Counted from the stretch's first letter, positions 41,477 through 54,433 are shown. The stretch: 64,000 bases of DNA from Symbiodinium natans (GCA_905221605.1 CAJNDS010000154.1:1-64000), one strand, 5' to 3'. A program made the numbers and translations. Notes: generated by a model not told the origin, from the sequence alone.

Positions 41477-42443
41477 GGACCGCGTGTAACCCGTGGATGC
41501 AAAGCTACCACCCTGGCCCGCACAGACAAGGTAGCTGTAACCCGAGGGCCCGAGGAGTAGACAGAAATAGGCAAAACAACAAGCAATTGCTTCATTGGTC
41601 CCTAAACCCTAAACGCCGCACTCATCCTCAGCACAATTCCTTGAAGATTCCAGCCAGCCAGCCGGAGAGGGACAGAGCGGCAGGAAGCAGAAAGGAGCAG
41701 AGCAGAGGGGACGAAACACAAGAGGCAGAAGGAAGACTAAGATGAAGACGAAGGACAATAGCAAGGCGAATAAGCATGCAATCAGGACACAAGACAAAAG
41801 GTCGGGGACGACGGAACTGTCTGGGACTACTTCGAGTCAACTGCGTGGGAGGGGAGGGACTTTGCCATGCAGTTTCGCCTCACGCCATGTCTCGTGGCCA
41901 TTGAAACTGTTGGTGGCGACCGATTCCATGCTGTACCAGGCAGTGCTGATATGACTGAAACAACTGAAACTTTTTCCGGGGCGCAGCCTGTAGGATGTAT
42001 TGTCGCGCTAAGTTTGTGGGTGCCCCAAAAGCGTCTGCCAAAAAGGATTTCTAACACCCTGGGCTCCGGAACCACTAGAGTCCGCTAGAGCCCTGCCCGA
42101 ACCCAGGCTCCAAAAAAATCAATCTGAACAAGGCAACCACGAGAAAAGGAAGGGAACCGCAAGCAAGACTGGCGTGACACTTCCTGGCAGGTTGAAACTG
42201 ACAAGACCGGATTGTGAAGTAGGCGGAAACCAGGAGATTTCAGGAGCATGAGGTTCGCTTAGTTCGCGATTACCACTCGACTTTCGGATGTTTGTTGATT
42301 TCTTTACGCCCTACAGCAAAGGGCACTGCCAGCTGTGTTTCGATACTGTATGGTCCTTTTGCCGGTACTCTTAATGAAAAGGCACCCCCAAAACGCAATA
42401 CAACTTAGAAAAGCCCCTGATATGGCACACAGGCTCCCGGCCT

Positions 42444-42580
42444 TCAGAAAGTCTGGCTTTGGTCAGAAGCCAGGTTGGTCACCGCCTGCACGAGACTCTT
42501 CAGACATTGCGTGCTGGCGGCACTCTGTAGGTGCCTGGCCACCTGTCCGACCTTTGCTGGGTAGAACTTTCTGTCTGTGC
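42444..42580 (-). CDS. possible terminal exon
   Basis: The minus frame ends DRKFYPAKVGQVARHLQSAA, then STQCLKSLVQAVTNLASDQS and QTF with a stop at 42444. It has amphipathic helical composition. Upstream boundary and family unknown. Confidence 0.4.
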
Positions 42581-43659
42581 TGCGTATCGATTGACTATGG
42601 AGAGCGGAGCCCACACTGAAAAACAAGCGGGGGCGGCATCGGGCAGGCAGGCCCAAGGAAAGCAGCAGTGCAAAGGCGTTACGTGACCGAATGCAAAGAG
42701 GAAGATAAACGAAGCCTCCACATTTCCATCCACCCTCGACGTGACTCTCCATATGGAGGCCAAGCTGTCCCATCTGACATTTGCATCTGCATCAGTAGGC
42801 TGACATTGCGGCGGAGAGGAAGATTGGGATGTTGCAGTTTTGACACCGAAAAGCGGCATGGCACCGACGGGGGCGACCTAAGATGTGGGCGGAGGGGGGG
42901 GGGGGAGACAGCCGATCGACATATGCAGCACTACGGTGGAGGGCCCGAAAGGGGGGGGGGGGGTGCCCTCAAGCAGACAAGGGCGAAAGCTCACAAACTT
43001 GCGTGACAGGGGAGCTGAAAACTGCCTGGCCATGGCTTGTGCTTGGCCCCATGGTCGACGAGACCTGGGAGATGTCTTGGGAGCTGGGTGTCTGTTTGTA
43101 TGATATGGTTCTGTATGATCTCATATTATCCGATGCTTTCTTGGTGCGAGATCCTGTGACACGTGCAAAATGTAAGGCTGCGCGCTTATACTATCCGCGA
43201 GAAAACAAACCTGTTCAAGTTTGACCTGCGTGTAGTTAGTGATGCAACCGCCTCCGTCAACAGCCCTTGCGATCCCTTGCGATGCCCCGCATGACAGCAA
43301 TCGATGCATGCCCAGCACATCGGCCTTGCACCGTGTGCCCTCACCAGTTACTTGCTTCAGGAGGCCATGAAGCGTCGTGCAACTCGGCGTGCACTTAGCG
43401 CAGCGACCCATTTCTTCTCTGACATTTTCCAGCTGGGGTCAAGCTGAGAGCAGGGAGAGCGGAGGCCTGGAGGTTCGATCGGCTGCATGGTATTAAGAGA
43501 TATTAAGGCATCGGCTCCAAATATCGTTGCAGCTCTGGTGCCTCTCCGAGTGCCTTTGCGTCGATGCTAGATGCAGGAGGCGAGTGCTTTGATAGGTGGC
43601 TCGATGACAAGACAGATTGCAAGACAACATGCTGAAAGACTGTAAGATCACTGAGCACG

Positions 43660-43800
43660 GGCGATCTCGCTGCCCCCGCAGATCAAGCAAAGTCTGATAT
43701 ACTCCAAGCATGCCGCTGGAGGCCTCAATCGTGTTGTACTTGCGCCCAAGCTCACTGTGAGCGAAGGTGCGGTGCACCTTGCTGTGGCAGGTCCTGCGTA
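43660..43800 (-). CDS. exon of unidentified protein
   Basis: The minus frame reads LRRTCHSKVHRTFAHSELGR then KYNTIEASSGMLGVYQTLLD and LRGQ. Splice ends are not fixed. No family was recognised. Confidence 0.45.
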
Positions 43801-44615
43801 AGCAGCCCAGGGATCATAGACATGTGCATCTTGAATGGTCTTGCCTAAGTTGCAGTTGATGGACTTTGCAAGGTGGTTGCAAGGGGAGTGACCCGTTCCT
43901 GCATAGAATCGCCGTCGGCGGCCTCAGCAGCGCGTGAACATCGGATGCGCTTAGAGGGAACTGATAACGGGTTAACGACCTGCAATACCTGTATACGACC
44001 GAAACTGCATCAGGCGGCGGCTATAAGGTACCACTATCCTACGCTGTGCCATCAACATCTGTAAGCTTGCTGCTCATCTTTGCCTGAGACCTGCCGGCGC
44101 TTCTTCATTCGCCTGGAGCATCTTGACAGAAGGCAGTGGAAGAGGCTCAACTGGGCTCAACTCGTCAAGGACTCTCACGGTTTGTAAATTGATTTCAAAA
44201 AAGACAAGGCAAACACATTCGGGCTCCACGCTTCCAGTGCACCTTTGGGATCAAGTGGTGGATGGTCAGGTCGTGATCCAAGCCTTAGAGAGTCTGAGCG
44301 TATAAGGCACTTCAGATTCAGGTGAGCAGCTTCAACGAGTGGATCCAGGGTCTGGCTGCAAAGTTCGCAGCAGCCTGCGACCCCGTCGTTGACGTTGAGG
44401 TATCTGCCAGTTTTCCTCGCACAAAGAATGCAAACACTTCAACTTACCTTCCACTTTCAACACCCTGCACAATTGACAATGGTTGCCTTGCCTGGCACGG
44501 CACAGGATGCTGGAGCTGGAGCCACGCGCTGCGACTGCCAGCCCTGGCCCGTCGACAAGTATTGCAATGAGATAATATGTTCCAATTCTGTGTTTGGCAA
44601 TCATGGTATTTATGG

Positions 44616-46377
44616 TCATCTTTCCAGAGGCCCAAGAGTCAGTTGAATCTGTTTTGATCTTTGTTGGGCGTGCACGTATGTGGAACGAAAGTCGCGTTCT
44701 CGCCTAGGCCCATCTTGTCCGAAGGTTCTCGACCAGGTCGCTGGAACGCAAGAAAAACATGCATACATCTTTTCTTCTCGACTCACCGCATGTGCCTTCA
44801 TCGCGTTCTCACATTCTGTGGGCATTCTGTGGTCAAAACCGTGCAGAGCTCGCCTCCGTGCCACTTGCACTTTGGCAGATCGATCTCGGGATTGCGAAAG
44901 CGTGGGGCCGACCAAACATGCCATGCTTCAAGCAGAGGCGCGAAAGCTCGTCATCAGCTCATTGTCTGTATGCCCTCTGCAATGGAAGCGCCCTGAACTC
45001 TAAACCCTAAACCGTCAATCCCTATGAATCTGCTGGTTGAGGACTCCCTCGAAAACCCCGCTGGACCCGAAACCAGCGCCGCCAGGGCCGGCCCAGGGCG
45101 GCGTGGCAGATCCCTGCCAGCTGAGCTGGGAAAGCGGGGGGCGGGGGGGGCTCAGAGGCGCAAAAAATGAATCAAAACAAGGTTAAAAGACAGGGTTTAA
45201 GAGGGCTTAATGGGCTTTGGGGCTACATTTCTGCACAAGCAAGTTCTACGATGCAGATCTCAGATGTATGTGTCTGTGTCCAGTTAGTTATCAGTTCTCT
45301 GGTTTATCCGAGTGTTTCCGGGCACGACCTTGACACAAGCCTCGGCGTGCCATGAAGCTTGTGTGCGAGTCACACAACGCGATGGTCTCAGCTCTTCATT
45401 GCGTGTGCGCGCGCAATAGGTGCAATGGAGGGAAAGACATGCATCATTCGCAAAAGGTGACCATGCCATACACCTGAGAAGGCCGGACAAGCATGGGCAA
45501 GCTGTGCGAACTTTTTAAGTGGAGCTGGCGTGAGACGATAAGCTTTCGAGTCGGCAGTCAGTCGTAAGCGGCTATAGACCTCTGGACCCATCATCCGGAG
45601 TCCTGCAGCGCGACTGATCTTGTATCCTTGTACATCAAGGCCAGGCTGGCTTAGTCACTCTCAGTCCAAAGCACAAAGTAAACCAAGCAAACCTCTCTCA
45701 AAGAACCCTAAACCCTAAACCCCAAACCCTAAACCCTAGGTACCTAGGGACCTCAAACGATGCCAAGTTTGGAGCTGCAGCCTTGAGCTCCGATTGCCTT
45801 GAACTGAGGTGACAAGCCATGCACAGCGCTATTAAACAGAACTGGGCAAGGAATCAGTGCACGCATCCCCGGCTGGCAAACTGCTATGTGTAGTTCTGTG
45901 TATAGCAGTATAGCTGAGTTTACATTGCTTTCATGTGGTTACATTGTGGGTATTTCGCTATCTTGCACGAAGCCTCGCCCCGCCCACTTGATCAAAGCAG
46001 CAGGTGAAGCGGAGTGCGACACTCAGCAAAACTTCTGCAAGCGTCAATGCAGCGCAATGAGGCTTTGTTGCACGCTGCTTGCTGGACGGGCACCTGAGAC
46101 CTCACTTGGACTTGGGCCTGTCCAGTTGCGCGCTTGAACCTTGAATTGGGCTCATGGCGAGCTGCTGTTCTGCAGCGCAGACGGACTCTCTACTCTCTCC
46201 CTTGATCTCCCTTGCGGGTCGCAAGGCAATTGCGTATACCCTGGCCACATCATGTCAGCACCCCTGACCGCAAGATGTATCAAGAATTATGAATTTCAAT
46301 ATGGTTCAATGACAATGCTTCAAGTGTCTGCGCCGCTCAGCTTGTCTGCAAAATCTCTGCCTAAAGCAGAGTTCGAA
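44616..46377. other. 3' flank of the nucleotidase gene; no confident gene
   Basis: A minus frame at 44616-44924 (..CENAMKAHAVSREEKMYACF..) is a weak exon candidate. CCCTAAA arrays lie at about 45000 and 45705-45740. The plus frame at 46141-46500 is antisense to the nucleotidase 3' end. Confidence 0.3.
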
Positions 46378-48021
46378 TTAGATGAAGCACGAGTGGCTGG
46401 TATCTTCTGCCTTACAAGCAGCCAACACCTGCTCATGAATGAAGCCGTTGGAAGCAAAGAGTGCTGCCACTCCTACTGTCCTTCCAAGAGAGAACTGTAA
46501 GGGCTGGCCCGTCAAGTCGGTCACCCGCCCACCCGCCTCTTCCACGATCATGGCGCCAGCTGCGATGTCCCAGATGTACTGCGGCGACTTTGAGACGCGC
46601 AGATAAAGGCTCGCCTGTCCTCTGGCCACCACTCCGAACTTGCACTGGCTGTCCATACGAATGGGTGGACCCATCCTAAGGGCGCCGGCAATTTCGGCAT
46701 GCCGTCCATGGCTAGAATGTGCGGACTCCAATGACTCCACATATGTGGCTGAAGAGGCGTCTGAAGTACCGGACACAGAGATGGGGAACTCCTTGCCCGA
46801 CTCAATGTTCAATTGGGCCGCTCCTTGCCCCATAACTCCAACGAAAACGCAGCCCTTCTCGCCATCGGGCAAGGTGTAGTCGACTGGAAGGTTGGGGCAG
46901 CCCAGAGCTGCCACCAAGACTTTCCCATTTTCGATAAGGCAGAGGCAAACTGCAAATTGCTCTTTCCGTACGAAGCCCTTCGTGCCATCAATCGGATCGA
47001 GTACCCAAAACAAACCCTCACCCCCCGGATGATTGCCGCGGTCAAGCGCGCCGATGACCTCCTCCATAGAGATATCCGCCATGAGCTCTTTCACGTGGTC
47101 CAACACCTCTGGACAAGCAGTGACGAGATGGGCGCATGTTGAAGAAGATGCAGTCGTGCGTGTGGGGAACGGCAGCCTACAGCAGCCTACCCAAGAAGTC
47201 GCCCCTGTTGACCGAAAACCTGAATCCTCAATCACCCTGACAGCTACGGCAGTGGGTGCACATGGCGCACCGCCTCCTTCCTACAGCTGTGCCGGGCGCC
47301 TTTTTCGCCAGGGCAGGATCAGCACGCAGAGCTGACGCGTCCTCGTGGCGCGGGTCTGGGGTCTCAGGGATCCATCCCTGGTGCGCTCACATGAAGCACC
47401 CATCGCGGGTTCCTGGTCAATACTTACGGTAGGAGTTGCTTGGTGATTAAAGCATCAAGGCCCCGTGACAGAATCCCCACTGCACCAGATTCCTAGTCTG
47501 GTACTGGTCCAACCTCTAATGCATCTCCTGGCGAGGGGCTTAAGCCCAATTCCCAAACTGAGGCGTTGCACTCCCACCTCCTCCCCCACCATGGGAATAC
47601 TCGGGAACGCTTGATGGAGAATGTGCTCGACGAGGGCTTGAGAAGCAAAATCCGCGATGGTGACCTGGTGATTCTTGAACACAAAGCCAGCTTTTTAAGG
47701 CAACTTTTGCTTTTGCGGCGAGACGTTCTTGTGAGAGTGCTCTTCAAAGTCGACTAGCAAAACATGACGACGCCAATGTCCCAAGAACCCTCAGGTGTAC
47801 TCGTTGGGCTGCTCACATCTCTGAAGTTTTCTTCGGGGAGGGGTCGGGGGAGGGGTCGGGGGGCGTCGGGGGGGGGGGAGGGGGCGAGGGAGGCGGGGCG
47901 TACATAAGCTGTAGAGCTTCAACCGAGCAGCTGGTGAGAAGTCCGCTTTTTTCAGGATCTCCTCATCCAATATATTCTTCTGGATCTTTGCCGTAAGATG
48001 GCAGGCCTGAGCAGCCCGCAT
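46378..48021 (-). CDS. 3'(2'),5'-bisphosphate nucleotidase / inositol monophosphatase-family enzyme
   Basis: Three exons: 47932-48021, 47578-47664 and 46378-47106, all joined in phase 0, give 301 residues from ATG at 48021. Family members hydrolyse PAP/PAPS-type 3'-phosphates (sulfate assimilation) or inositol phosphates. Mg2+ motifs are all present: GEE (57-59), DPIDGT (96-101) in WVLDPIDGTKGF, and WDIAAG (238-243) followed by IVEEAGG. The exon 1-2 join gives SPVTIADFASQAL and WVLDPIDGTKGFVRKEQFAV is closest to HAL2/SAL1-type PAP phosphatases rather than plain inositol monophosphatases. Intron 1 uses a GC donor (CCA|GCTGCTC); intron 2 is GAG|GTG..GAG|GTG with identical bases at both edges. 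The start is about ten residues shorter than in yeast HAL2, so an upstream exon is possible. No targeting peptide is seen. Confidence 0.85.
47828..47902. repeat. G-rich tract (GGGGAGGGGTCGGGGG)
   Basis: About 75 bp with many G runs of four or more, inside intron 1 of the nucleotidase gene. It has G-quadruplex potential on the plus strand, i.e. C-rich in the transcript. Confidence 0.8.
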
Positions 48022-48448
48022 GCAGCCCGCAACGGTATGAGAGGGGACTTGACACTCACACACGATCCTACAGTTGCATGCAAACCCGAAGCATCATGAG
48101 GCCCACCTTCACAACCACCTCCACCACCACTCGTCGCAGCAGTGCTAAGTCATGTGGATGGGAATCGGCCATGCTTAAAGGAGTTCTCTGCAAAACGTTG
48201 CCTAGAGTTGCGACAGTTGTATACTACCATTACTACCAGTCAAGTGTGGACCAATTCCAATCATGTCTGCTTCCTATGCTGCAATGCTCATGGTGCATAT
48301 CCCGCAACCACGCTGAGGCAGTCCGCAACTACTAAGCGGTCTTCCTCTGGCTGCTACAAGTAGGCTGGCTTTTATCGAGCCGCCGCCACTGACAAGCAAA
48401 GCCATGCTTTCACGCGCTTCATGGGGCCGATATACCCTAGCTCCTAAA

Positions 48449-48565
48449 CCCAGGGACTCCAATACATCTTAGTTAAGGAATATGTTTTCCTTAACATATA
48501 AAAGGATTCGGATTCCTAATGGTTTAAGGGAACTTCCGAAATTTAGGGGTACTGGAGTCTCTGGG
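48449..48565. repeat. 117-bp element with 17-bp inverted ends
   Basis: CCCAGGGACTCCAATAC at the left matches the reverse complement of GTACTGGAGTCTCTGGG at the right (15 of 17). The core contains an AAGGAATA..TTCCTTAA palindrome and a CTTCCGAAATTTAGGGG relic of the GTTTACG family. Confidence 0.7.
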
Positions 48566-49186
48566 AAGGTTGGGAGCCGGGACCAGCCTTGGCAATGATC
48601 GTAGAGGCGGGAGAGGCTGAGCAAAGCAAGCAGCTCGAATGGGCAGCATCACGCCAAGAAACCTTCAGAGCTTCTGGATAGAGAGAGCTCCCTTCTTAAA
48701 GGAATGATTAAAGCTCAAACTGATATCGTTAAGCTTCCAGAAGTCTGAAACCTCCAACAGTTTCAAGGCAATGATGGGGAGTTGCCTGGGGAGCCTTTCT
48801 ACTACAGCAAGCCGAGTATTTCCGCAACCTGAGCTTCAACCCTCGCTCCAGCTCAGAGTTGACAATCAAGCTTTGGCTTTGATCCCAAACATTTTCCGAA
48901 AAAACACATATAGAATAATATCTGGTGTCTTAGGGCTATCTACAGAGAGACGTCATAAAGGCAATGGAGAACAATACTCTCACTCCAGAGTGGGAGGGTC
49001 GAGCGCACGAATTGCGGCATAGAAATATTTTATTGGGACCTGCCTATGTCTAGCAACGTTAAAGAGGCTCGCTTCCGAAACTCATCCCCTACATAGAACA
49101 CAAGATGAGGGGCACTCACTTACTGAACGTGATTTATGAACATTTATGGCACCTCCCTAAACATCCGAAATGAAGGGTTAGCGGAG

Positions 49187-49275
49187 AATGCACTGGACGA
49201 CACGCGACAACACGCGGACGCAACCGCACTAGTGAAGATGAAGCGAATGTACTGGACGACACGCAACAACCAAGG
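49187..49275. repeat. 60-bp spaced direct repeat
   Basis: GAATGCACTGGACGACACGC and GAATGTACTGGACGACACGC, about 60 bp apart. Confidence 0.75.
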
Positions 49276-49376
49276 AGTGCGAAGTACGATGACTCGTGTT
49301 CAGGCGTGACTGCCACACCATGCAAGCTCTCTCGTCGACACGTTGCCGGGCCATACCTATGGTAGATCCTCCTACA

Positions 49377-49461
49377 GTACCTAACGCAAACTCCATCATC
49401 TGCACGAACACTGCAGCCAACACACCAGCAACCATGCTGTACAACTCATCCACTTCAGGGT
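49377..49461 (-). CDS. candidate exon with hydrophobic helix
   Basis: The minus frame reads CHPEVDELYSMVAGVLAAVF then VQMMEFAL and meets a GTACTG donor. A hydrophobic segment may be a membrane helix. The acceptor is weak. Confidence 0.35.
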
Positions 49462-49789
49462 GACAATCTTTAACCAAGCATTATGGTTTTTTGAAGATTC
49501 TGAACTGAATCGCTCGTGCAAGACCTTCACCATGTCATTTGGGCAAATCGAATAGCTCCAACAGCCTCCTAATGCAAAACCAGTTCTACAGCCGAGCGCA
49601 CAAATGCTGCCCTTTGCACAGGTGTGTTGGCTAATTCAAAGGATTCAGGGACGCGAGGACGTAGCTTTGCAAGTTGTGGCTTCGCTGAAGCAGATGGAGA
49701 TGCTCTGATCGGGACTCTGATCCTTGCCAGCGGACTCCTGCGTATTGAACTCCGTGTTGTCGGCCGCATCTTTCTGGAAAAGACCATAG

Positions 49790-51320
49790 TGTAATCGGAA
49801 CAATAATCGTGATTGGCTCGAATACTAAGATGCGTTTGGATATAAAAGAAATGATGCTAATGTTGATACTCTCATACTCCTGCTACTAACAAGAATCGAG
49901 ACGAAGCCAATCGAGTCCCATCCCGATCAATTCCAGCAGGCACATTGGTTACTGGATCGCTATCAGGGCGCCTGGAACATGCTGGAAATCAGGACTGCTG
50001 CACGAATAGCTATGCCAACTTAAAACACTGACTACCGACACAAAGGAATAGATGCGGAGATGAAGTTGTAACCTATAGCCTGTGCCCTACTGTGAAGCCT
50101 GCTGGGTGAGCTCTTGGCGCAGCATGTAGTGCCATCGCTGAAGTCACATCTCCAGGTACAGGGTAAGCTTGCAGCTTCTTGGGTGACGGATGAAAAAGCA
50201 GTAAGTATCAAAAACAACCCCAACGGATCAAAAGAAGGATAAACAATAATTCATTCTTCCTCTTAAAATATAATTATAAAGCGAACAGAGAAAATAAACA
50301 TCTTTCATTGGCATTAGTTTTTCATTATCCTTCTTATTTTCCTTTTTGATCCCTATTACTTGTCGTTGATCCTTGTTTATTTGTTTTTGATGCCCATGCC
50401 TTTGGGGCCGGTGATGCGCCGTTTGTTTTTTCTTTTTCATTCGCAGCCTTGTCGCTCGTGTAGCTAAGACCACTTAAAGAGGGCATTGCCATCGACTCGA
50501 CTTCACAAGCTGTGCACGCGTGAGAACTGCTTGAGCCACAAGATGCTTCTTAAAGCTCCAGAACTGGGGGTGGCCATGTGGCATATTCCTGCATTCCTAC
50601 GTCCTATGCTGCTACACTAAACTCGCTTCGCTGGCTTCCGCTCCGACTGTACGTTGACACGAGTAGAAAAATTCGCAGCACGAGTTCTGCAAACCCTGCT
50701 TTTCAGCACTGAATGCTCCAGGTGAAACAGGCCCTTTGGGCGAAGTAGGAATAGGAGCAATATGTGTGACACATCGAACATGCAAAAGCTTGCAAACTGG
50801 ATCTTCGAGCCAAGATCCACAATGGCTTTCGCAGCAAACTTACCAAGATCATATATGGACAGGTGGCTCTGCAGTGGACCTGTGGTGGGGAAGAGGCAGG
50901 AACAATGCCTTGCAAACCGCTGACTGCCCGGTTCATGTGAGTGACACATCTCAGCCGAGGGAGAAAAAGCCTTGCGAACATTGTCATGCCACAGAGATTG
51001 TTGTAGTCACAAGACACCATGTGCTGACTTCCCAAAAACGACATTCGCTTTTGGACCGCAAAAGGGGCCCGAGTTCAGAGACCTGACCATGCGGAGGTAA
51101 GCTTCCGTCCAGTGGGTTGAGCGCAGATGCTGTTCCTCTTCGTTCGCCCCTCGGCCGAGTGTTGCAGGTCAAAGATTGTCAAAACCTAAAGCTCTGAACG
51201 CCAAAACCTGGGGTGACAACCGTCGGCGAAGTGAGGTCTATGTCAGGCCGGATCTTGCCCCAGCCTGTTCATGGCTTCTTAGAAGCTGCTGCAAGTGAGG
51301 CCTCTTAACCATGCATGACA
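49790..51320. other. no confident gene
   Basis: The AT-richer block 50220-50480 lacks structure. A minus frame at about 50830-50905 ends at a GTAAGT-like donor (..LSIYDL|GTAAG) and could be an exon; nothing else is supported. Confidence 0.3.
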
Positions 51321-51325
51321 GGAGC

Positions 51326-51510
51326 TCAGTCAAGCAAAGTGTCGAATCCGATTCGTGCATTTTCCACGAAAACCCACCGATCTTCGAAGGCCCGTTTCCC
51401 AACATCTTTCAACGCTGTAAGCACCCAGCCGTCGCAGTTTGGACAGCGACCGGTGCCCTTTTTGAGCTCAGCCATCATGTTCTGCTTGAACCCGAAGCAG
51501 CCATCACAGC
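51326..51510 (-). CDS. terminal exon with two CxxC pairs
   Basis: After ..CATCACTGTGAG the frame reads CDGCFGFKQNMMAELKKGTG then RCPNCDGWVLTALKDVGKRA and FEDRWVFVENARIGFDTLLD with TGA at 51326-51328. The spacing C-x2-C-x17-C-x2-C is that of a zinc ribbon or similar metal site. Exon phase (2 nt) is consistent. Upstream exons were not found. Zinc binding is inferred from spacing only. Confidence 0.6.
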
Positions 51511-51529
51511 CTCACAGTGATGCGACTTC

Positions 51530-52460
51530 AACAAGCCTCAAACTTGTATGCTTACAATGCTCAGGGCGTGAAGGGCGAGCTGTATCGTAGCGTATAGATC
51601 GCTTCATGCTCCTAAGATGTCAGCTCGTCAGCCCCCGACCTTGCAATCGCCGGCCGTAGGCTCCCTTCGTGTTGTGTCGGTTCACGTTGGCCTGTTGGTC
51701 AGGACAACTTAACAGCTTCGCATAGCTTCGCGTTCAGACATGCGTGCTGACCTTGAGACGCCCCAAACTAGGCCCGAGGCTGCCAGGTACATCACAGGAT
51801 TCGAGCCGATGCCCAAGCATCCGATGCACTTGCCGGAGCCTCTCCATAAAGATCCAGGGGGTGGCTAAGGGTTACTGTTGTTCTTCGGGCTTGGGGTTTG
51901 ATTGAAACCTGTTGGGGCTCTATTTTTGGGCGACGCAAAGCACAGCTCCTGGACCTGACCATACCATAGCAAACGACCAACATCCGGCAACACCCGATAT
52001 CACTGCTTGTAAAGCCATTCTCGCAGCGCGTCACATTCTGAAATTCTGAATCTAAGCCACTCCTCGAAGTAACCCCCCCCTTCATCTTGCTACGTTGCAA
52101 TACATTGTGTTTTGCTTGCGCAGGCCCAGGTCTCATCTTGCACTTCTTGTGAAAAGCTGCACGTCTGAAGATGTGCTAAGGCTGCCTGAGCAAACCTGAC
52201 ATGGCTTGGGCTGTCTGGCCAGCCAGTCCTTCTCCTGCCAATGTGATGACATTGACAGGCCACGAGGCTACGGCTGGCAGCTACTGGTGCGCCCACACGC
52301 CTGTGAATCTTGAGCTGTGCTTGCCCTCATGTCTTGTGTGTGTATGTGAGAGATGACACTTCGCCGTCCTCCTGCTCTTTCCGGTGCCTGTCCGATGGCA
52401 AGTTGAGCACCAAGGCTGAATGAATTCTGAAAGCTCAGTGATACCTTAAGTTTCCGGTTG
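51530..52460. other. no confident gene
   Basis: A minus frame at 51792-52136 has mixed composition and no splice support. Confidence 0.3.
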
Positions 52461-52465
52461 TGTGT

Positions 52466-53460
52466 CCGAAGAACCAGAGGGCCTCTCACGGTCCTCTTCG
52501 ATCCGTTTCAGCTCCTCGATTCGGACCATCTCTTGATCTCAGTCGTTCATCGCCGTTAGCTTCTGTCGGCACACGTCGATACACATATTTGCTCTATTCT
52601 TGCTACCCTCATGGCCTTGTGTTCTTTATGGCTGAGCATGCGGCGCTGGCGCTCCCGCTCTTCTTTCCGCCTCCTCTCTTCCTCACGCAAGGGTTTTGGA
52701 GCGGATTTCGCCTTAGCCTTAGAGGGTGCACAATAACTCCTGCATGGTCGCTACTTGTGTGTCGGGCAAAGCCGTCTTCGGGAAGACCGTCCTCCTCCTG
52801 CAGGCGCCGCCGCTTTGCCTGGAGGGCAAGCTTTCTCTGGCGCCTGCCGGGATCAAGAGGTCCATGGATATTGTATTCTCAAGAAGAACTGATGATGATC
52901 TTCATCATGGCCAGCAATAACATTTTCTCGGTGCGATTCATCTTGTGTTGTCTTTCTTGTATATCCATGGATACAATGGGATATTCGAGAGTCACACCAT
53001 CATCCACTTGTCTCTACAAGTCCATGGAAGGATGAATGAAGGAGGTCCTCTTCTCCTCTGCTTCCTGTTGCGCTCGGAGGCGCCTGGCGAAAATGCACAC
53101 TAGAGATACGGGAGAGAAAGCCACAAAGTTCATGAAGGATTGGAGAAGTGTGAGCCTACATGAGATGCGGCCAGGCTGCTTCTCTTCTTCTACAGCTCGT
53201 CTTGCAAACTCCTCTTCCGCGCGCATTTGCCGCCACCTCGAGCGGTCTTGTCTAAATGCTACAATCACATCACGTTTCCAGACGTGGCCCACCTGCCATT
53301 GCCTCCGATGAGGTCAATGCGGTCCAGATGTGAGAAGTCCTGGACGTCTCGTCTTGCCAGTTCGGTGCTTCTGCAAGAACACCAAGTGCTCCGCAGCGAT
53401 CCAGAGCCGAATTTCAAATGCCGAGGAGCTGGTGAGCTGGCGGTCTGCTCGGGAACCAGG
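52466..53460 (-). CDS. highly charged coiled-coil protein, at least five exons
   Basis: Minus-strand exons in order: about 53300-53400 (ARRDVQDFSHLDRIDLIGGN); 53177 to about 53251 (WRQMRAEEEFARRAVEEEKQ); about 53030-53083 (RLRAQQEAEEKR); about 52780-52850 (RQRKLALQAKRRRLQEEDGL); about 52620-52725 (KAKAKSAPKPLREEERRRKE then ERERQRRM); about 52466-52530 (VRIEELKRIEEDRERP). The join between the second and third is exact: CA|GC donor, CCAG|G acceptor, 93 nt. Other boundaries are approximate. The Arg/Glu-rich heptad-like sequence predicts a long coiled coil or single alpha helix, as in cytoskeletal and flagellar proteins. No specific family was recognised. Confidence 0.6.
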
Positions 53461-54433
53461 CGATGCCGACTGAGCCAAGGCTCAGAGGGAAAAGGAACAG
53501 GGAAGATTGCAGCATCGCATATATTGTCGCAATGTCATGATTTGTCCAGTAATACCTGTTTACCATTGAATCTACATAAAAGGAAAACGGACAAGTCGAC
53601 CGGTCACAGTGGTAACAGTACTCAAAAACATGTCACCTTCATTTCTCTCCCTTCGCTCAGTTCTGAGGGGTGGGCTTCAGGCTCCACTCACGCAGATCTC
53701 AGGCGACAAGAGGCGGACACAGCGAAATGGCAGGAGCAAGGAGCAGCAAACGCTCTAGAATGAAAGGAGAAGCACACGATGCCAGGGTCATGATATCATC
53801 ACATCGTAGCACGGGTGAGGCGCCAGGTCGCTTGACAAATCGCCAGAAAAGAGATCGAGAACGTCGTCGTCGCGCGCGGCACACGTCGCGGTGACTACCC
53901 TACATTTTAAACCCTAAACCCTAAACCAACAAAGCTCATGTAAGGCCGCAGCTGTGAGCGGCGAGGATGCATGGGCTACTCCTTTCAGGCAGAGCGGTGC
54001 TTGGACTCGGACACCTCTACACGTGGGGACGGTCCTGGAGAGTGTGGTGTACTCCAGCCCCAGCGGCATCACTCTGAAGCCCGGCTTGAGCTACTCAAAG
54101 GCTGCGAGAAGCGCTTGGCCACAGCATCGTGCCGCACTTATCCCGGGGCCCGGCAGTGCTGCTATTCTATACGACAGACCCAACTTGGCATTCGTTTTTC
54201 TAGTGGAGTACCTCGGCAGCAAGGAATAAGGAATATTGAGGTGAAAAGGTAATGTAAACTAGCACACCATGAGGAGCTGCGGGCAGCAAACAAGGACTCT
54301 CGAACCTACAACAAGTACTGTATCCCCACGCTTCGGCTCACATGGTGGAGCAGCCATCCTCATTTTTGCTCTTCTTATCCTGACAGTGCTGGCAGATCTG
54401 GCGAATCTTCAGGTTTCACAGCCACATCCATGC

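Noticed and set aside
46141-46500. 119-aa plus-strand frame
   Set aside because: Antisense to the 3' end of the nucleotidase, where the family motifs fix the coding strand.
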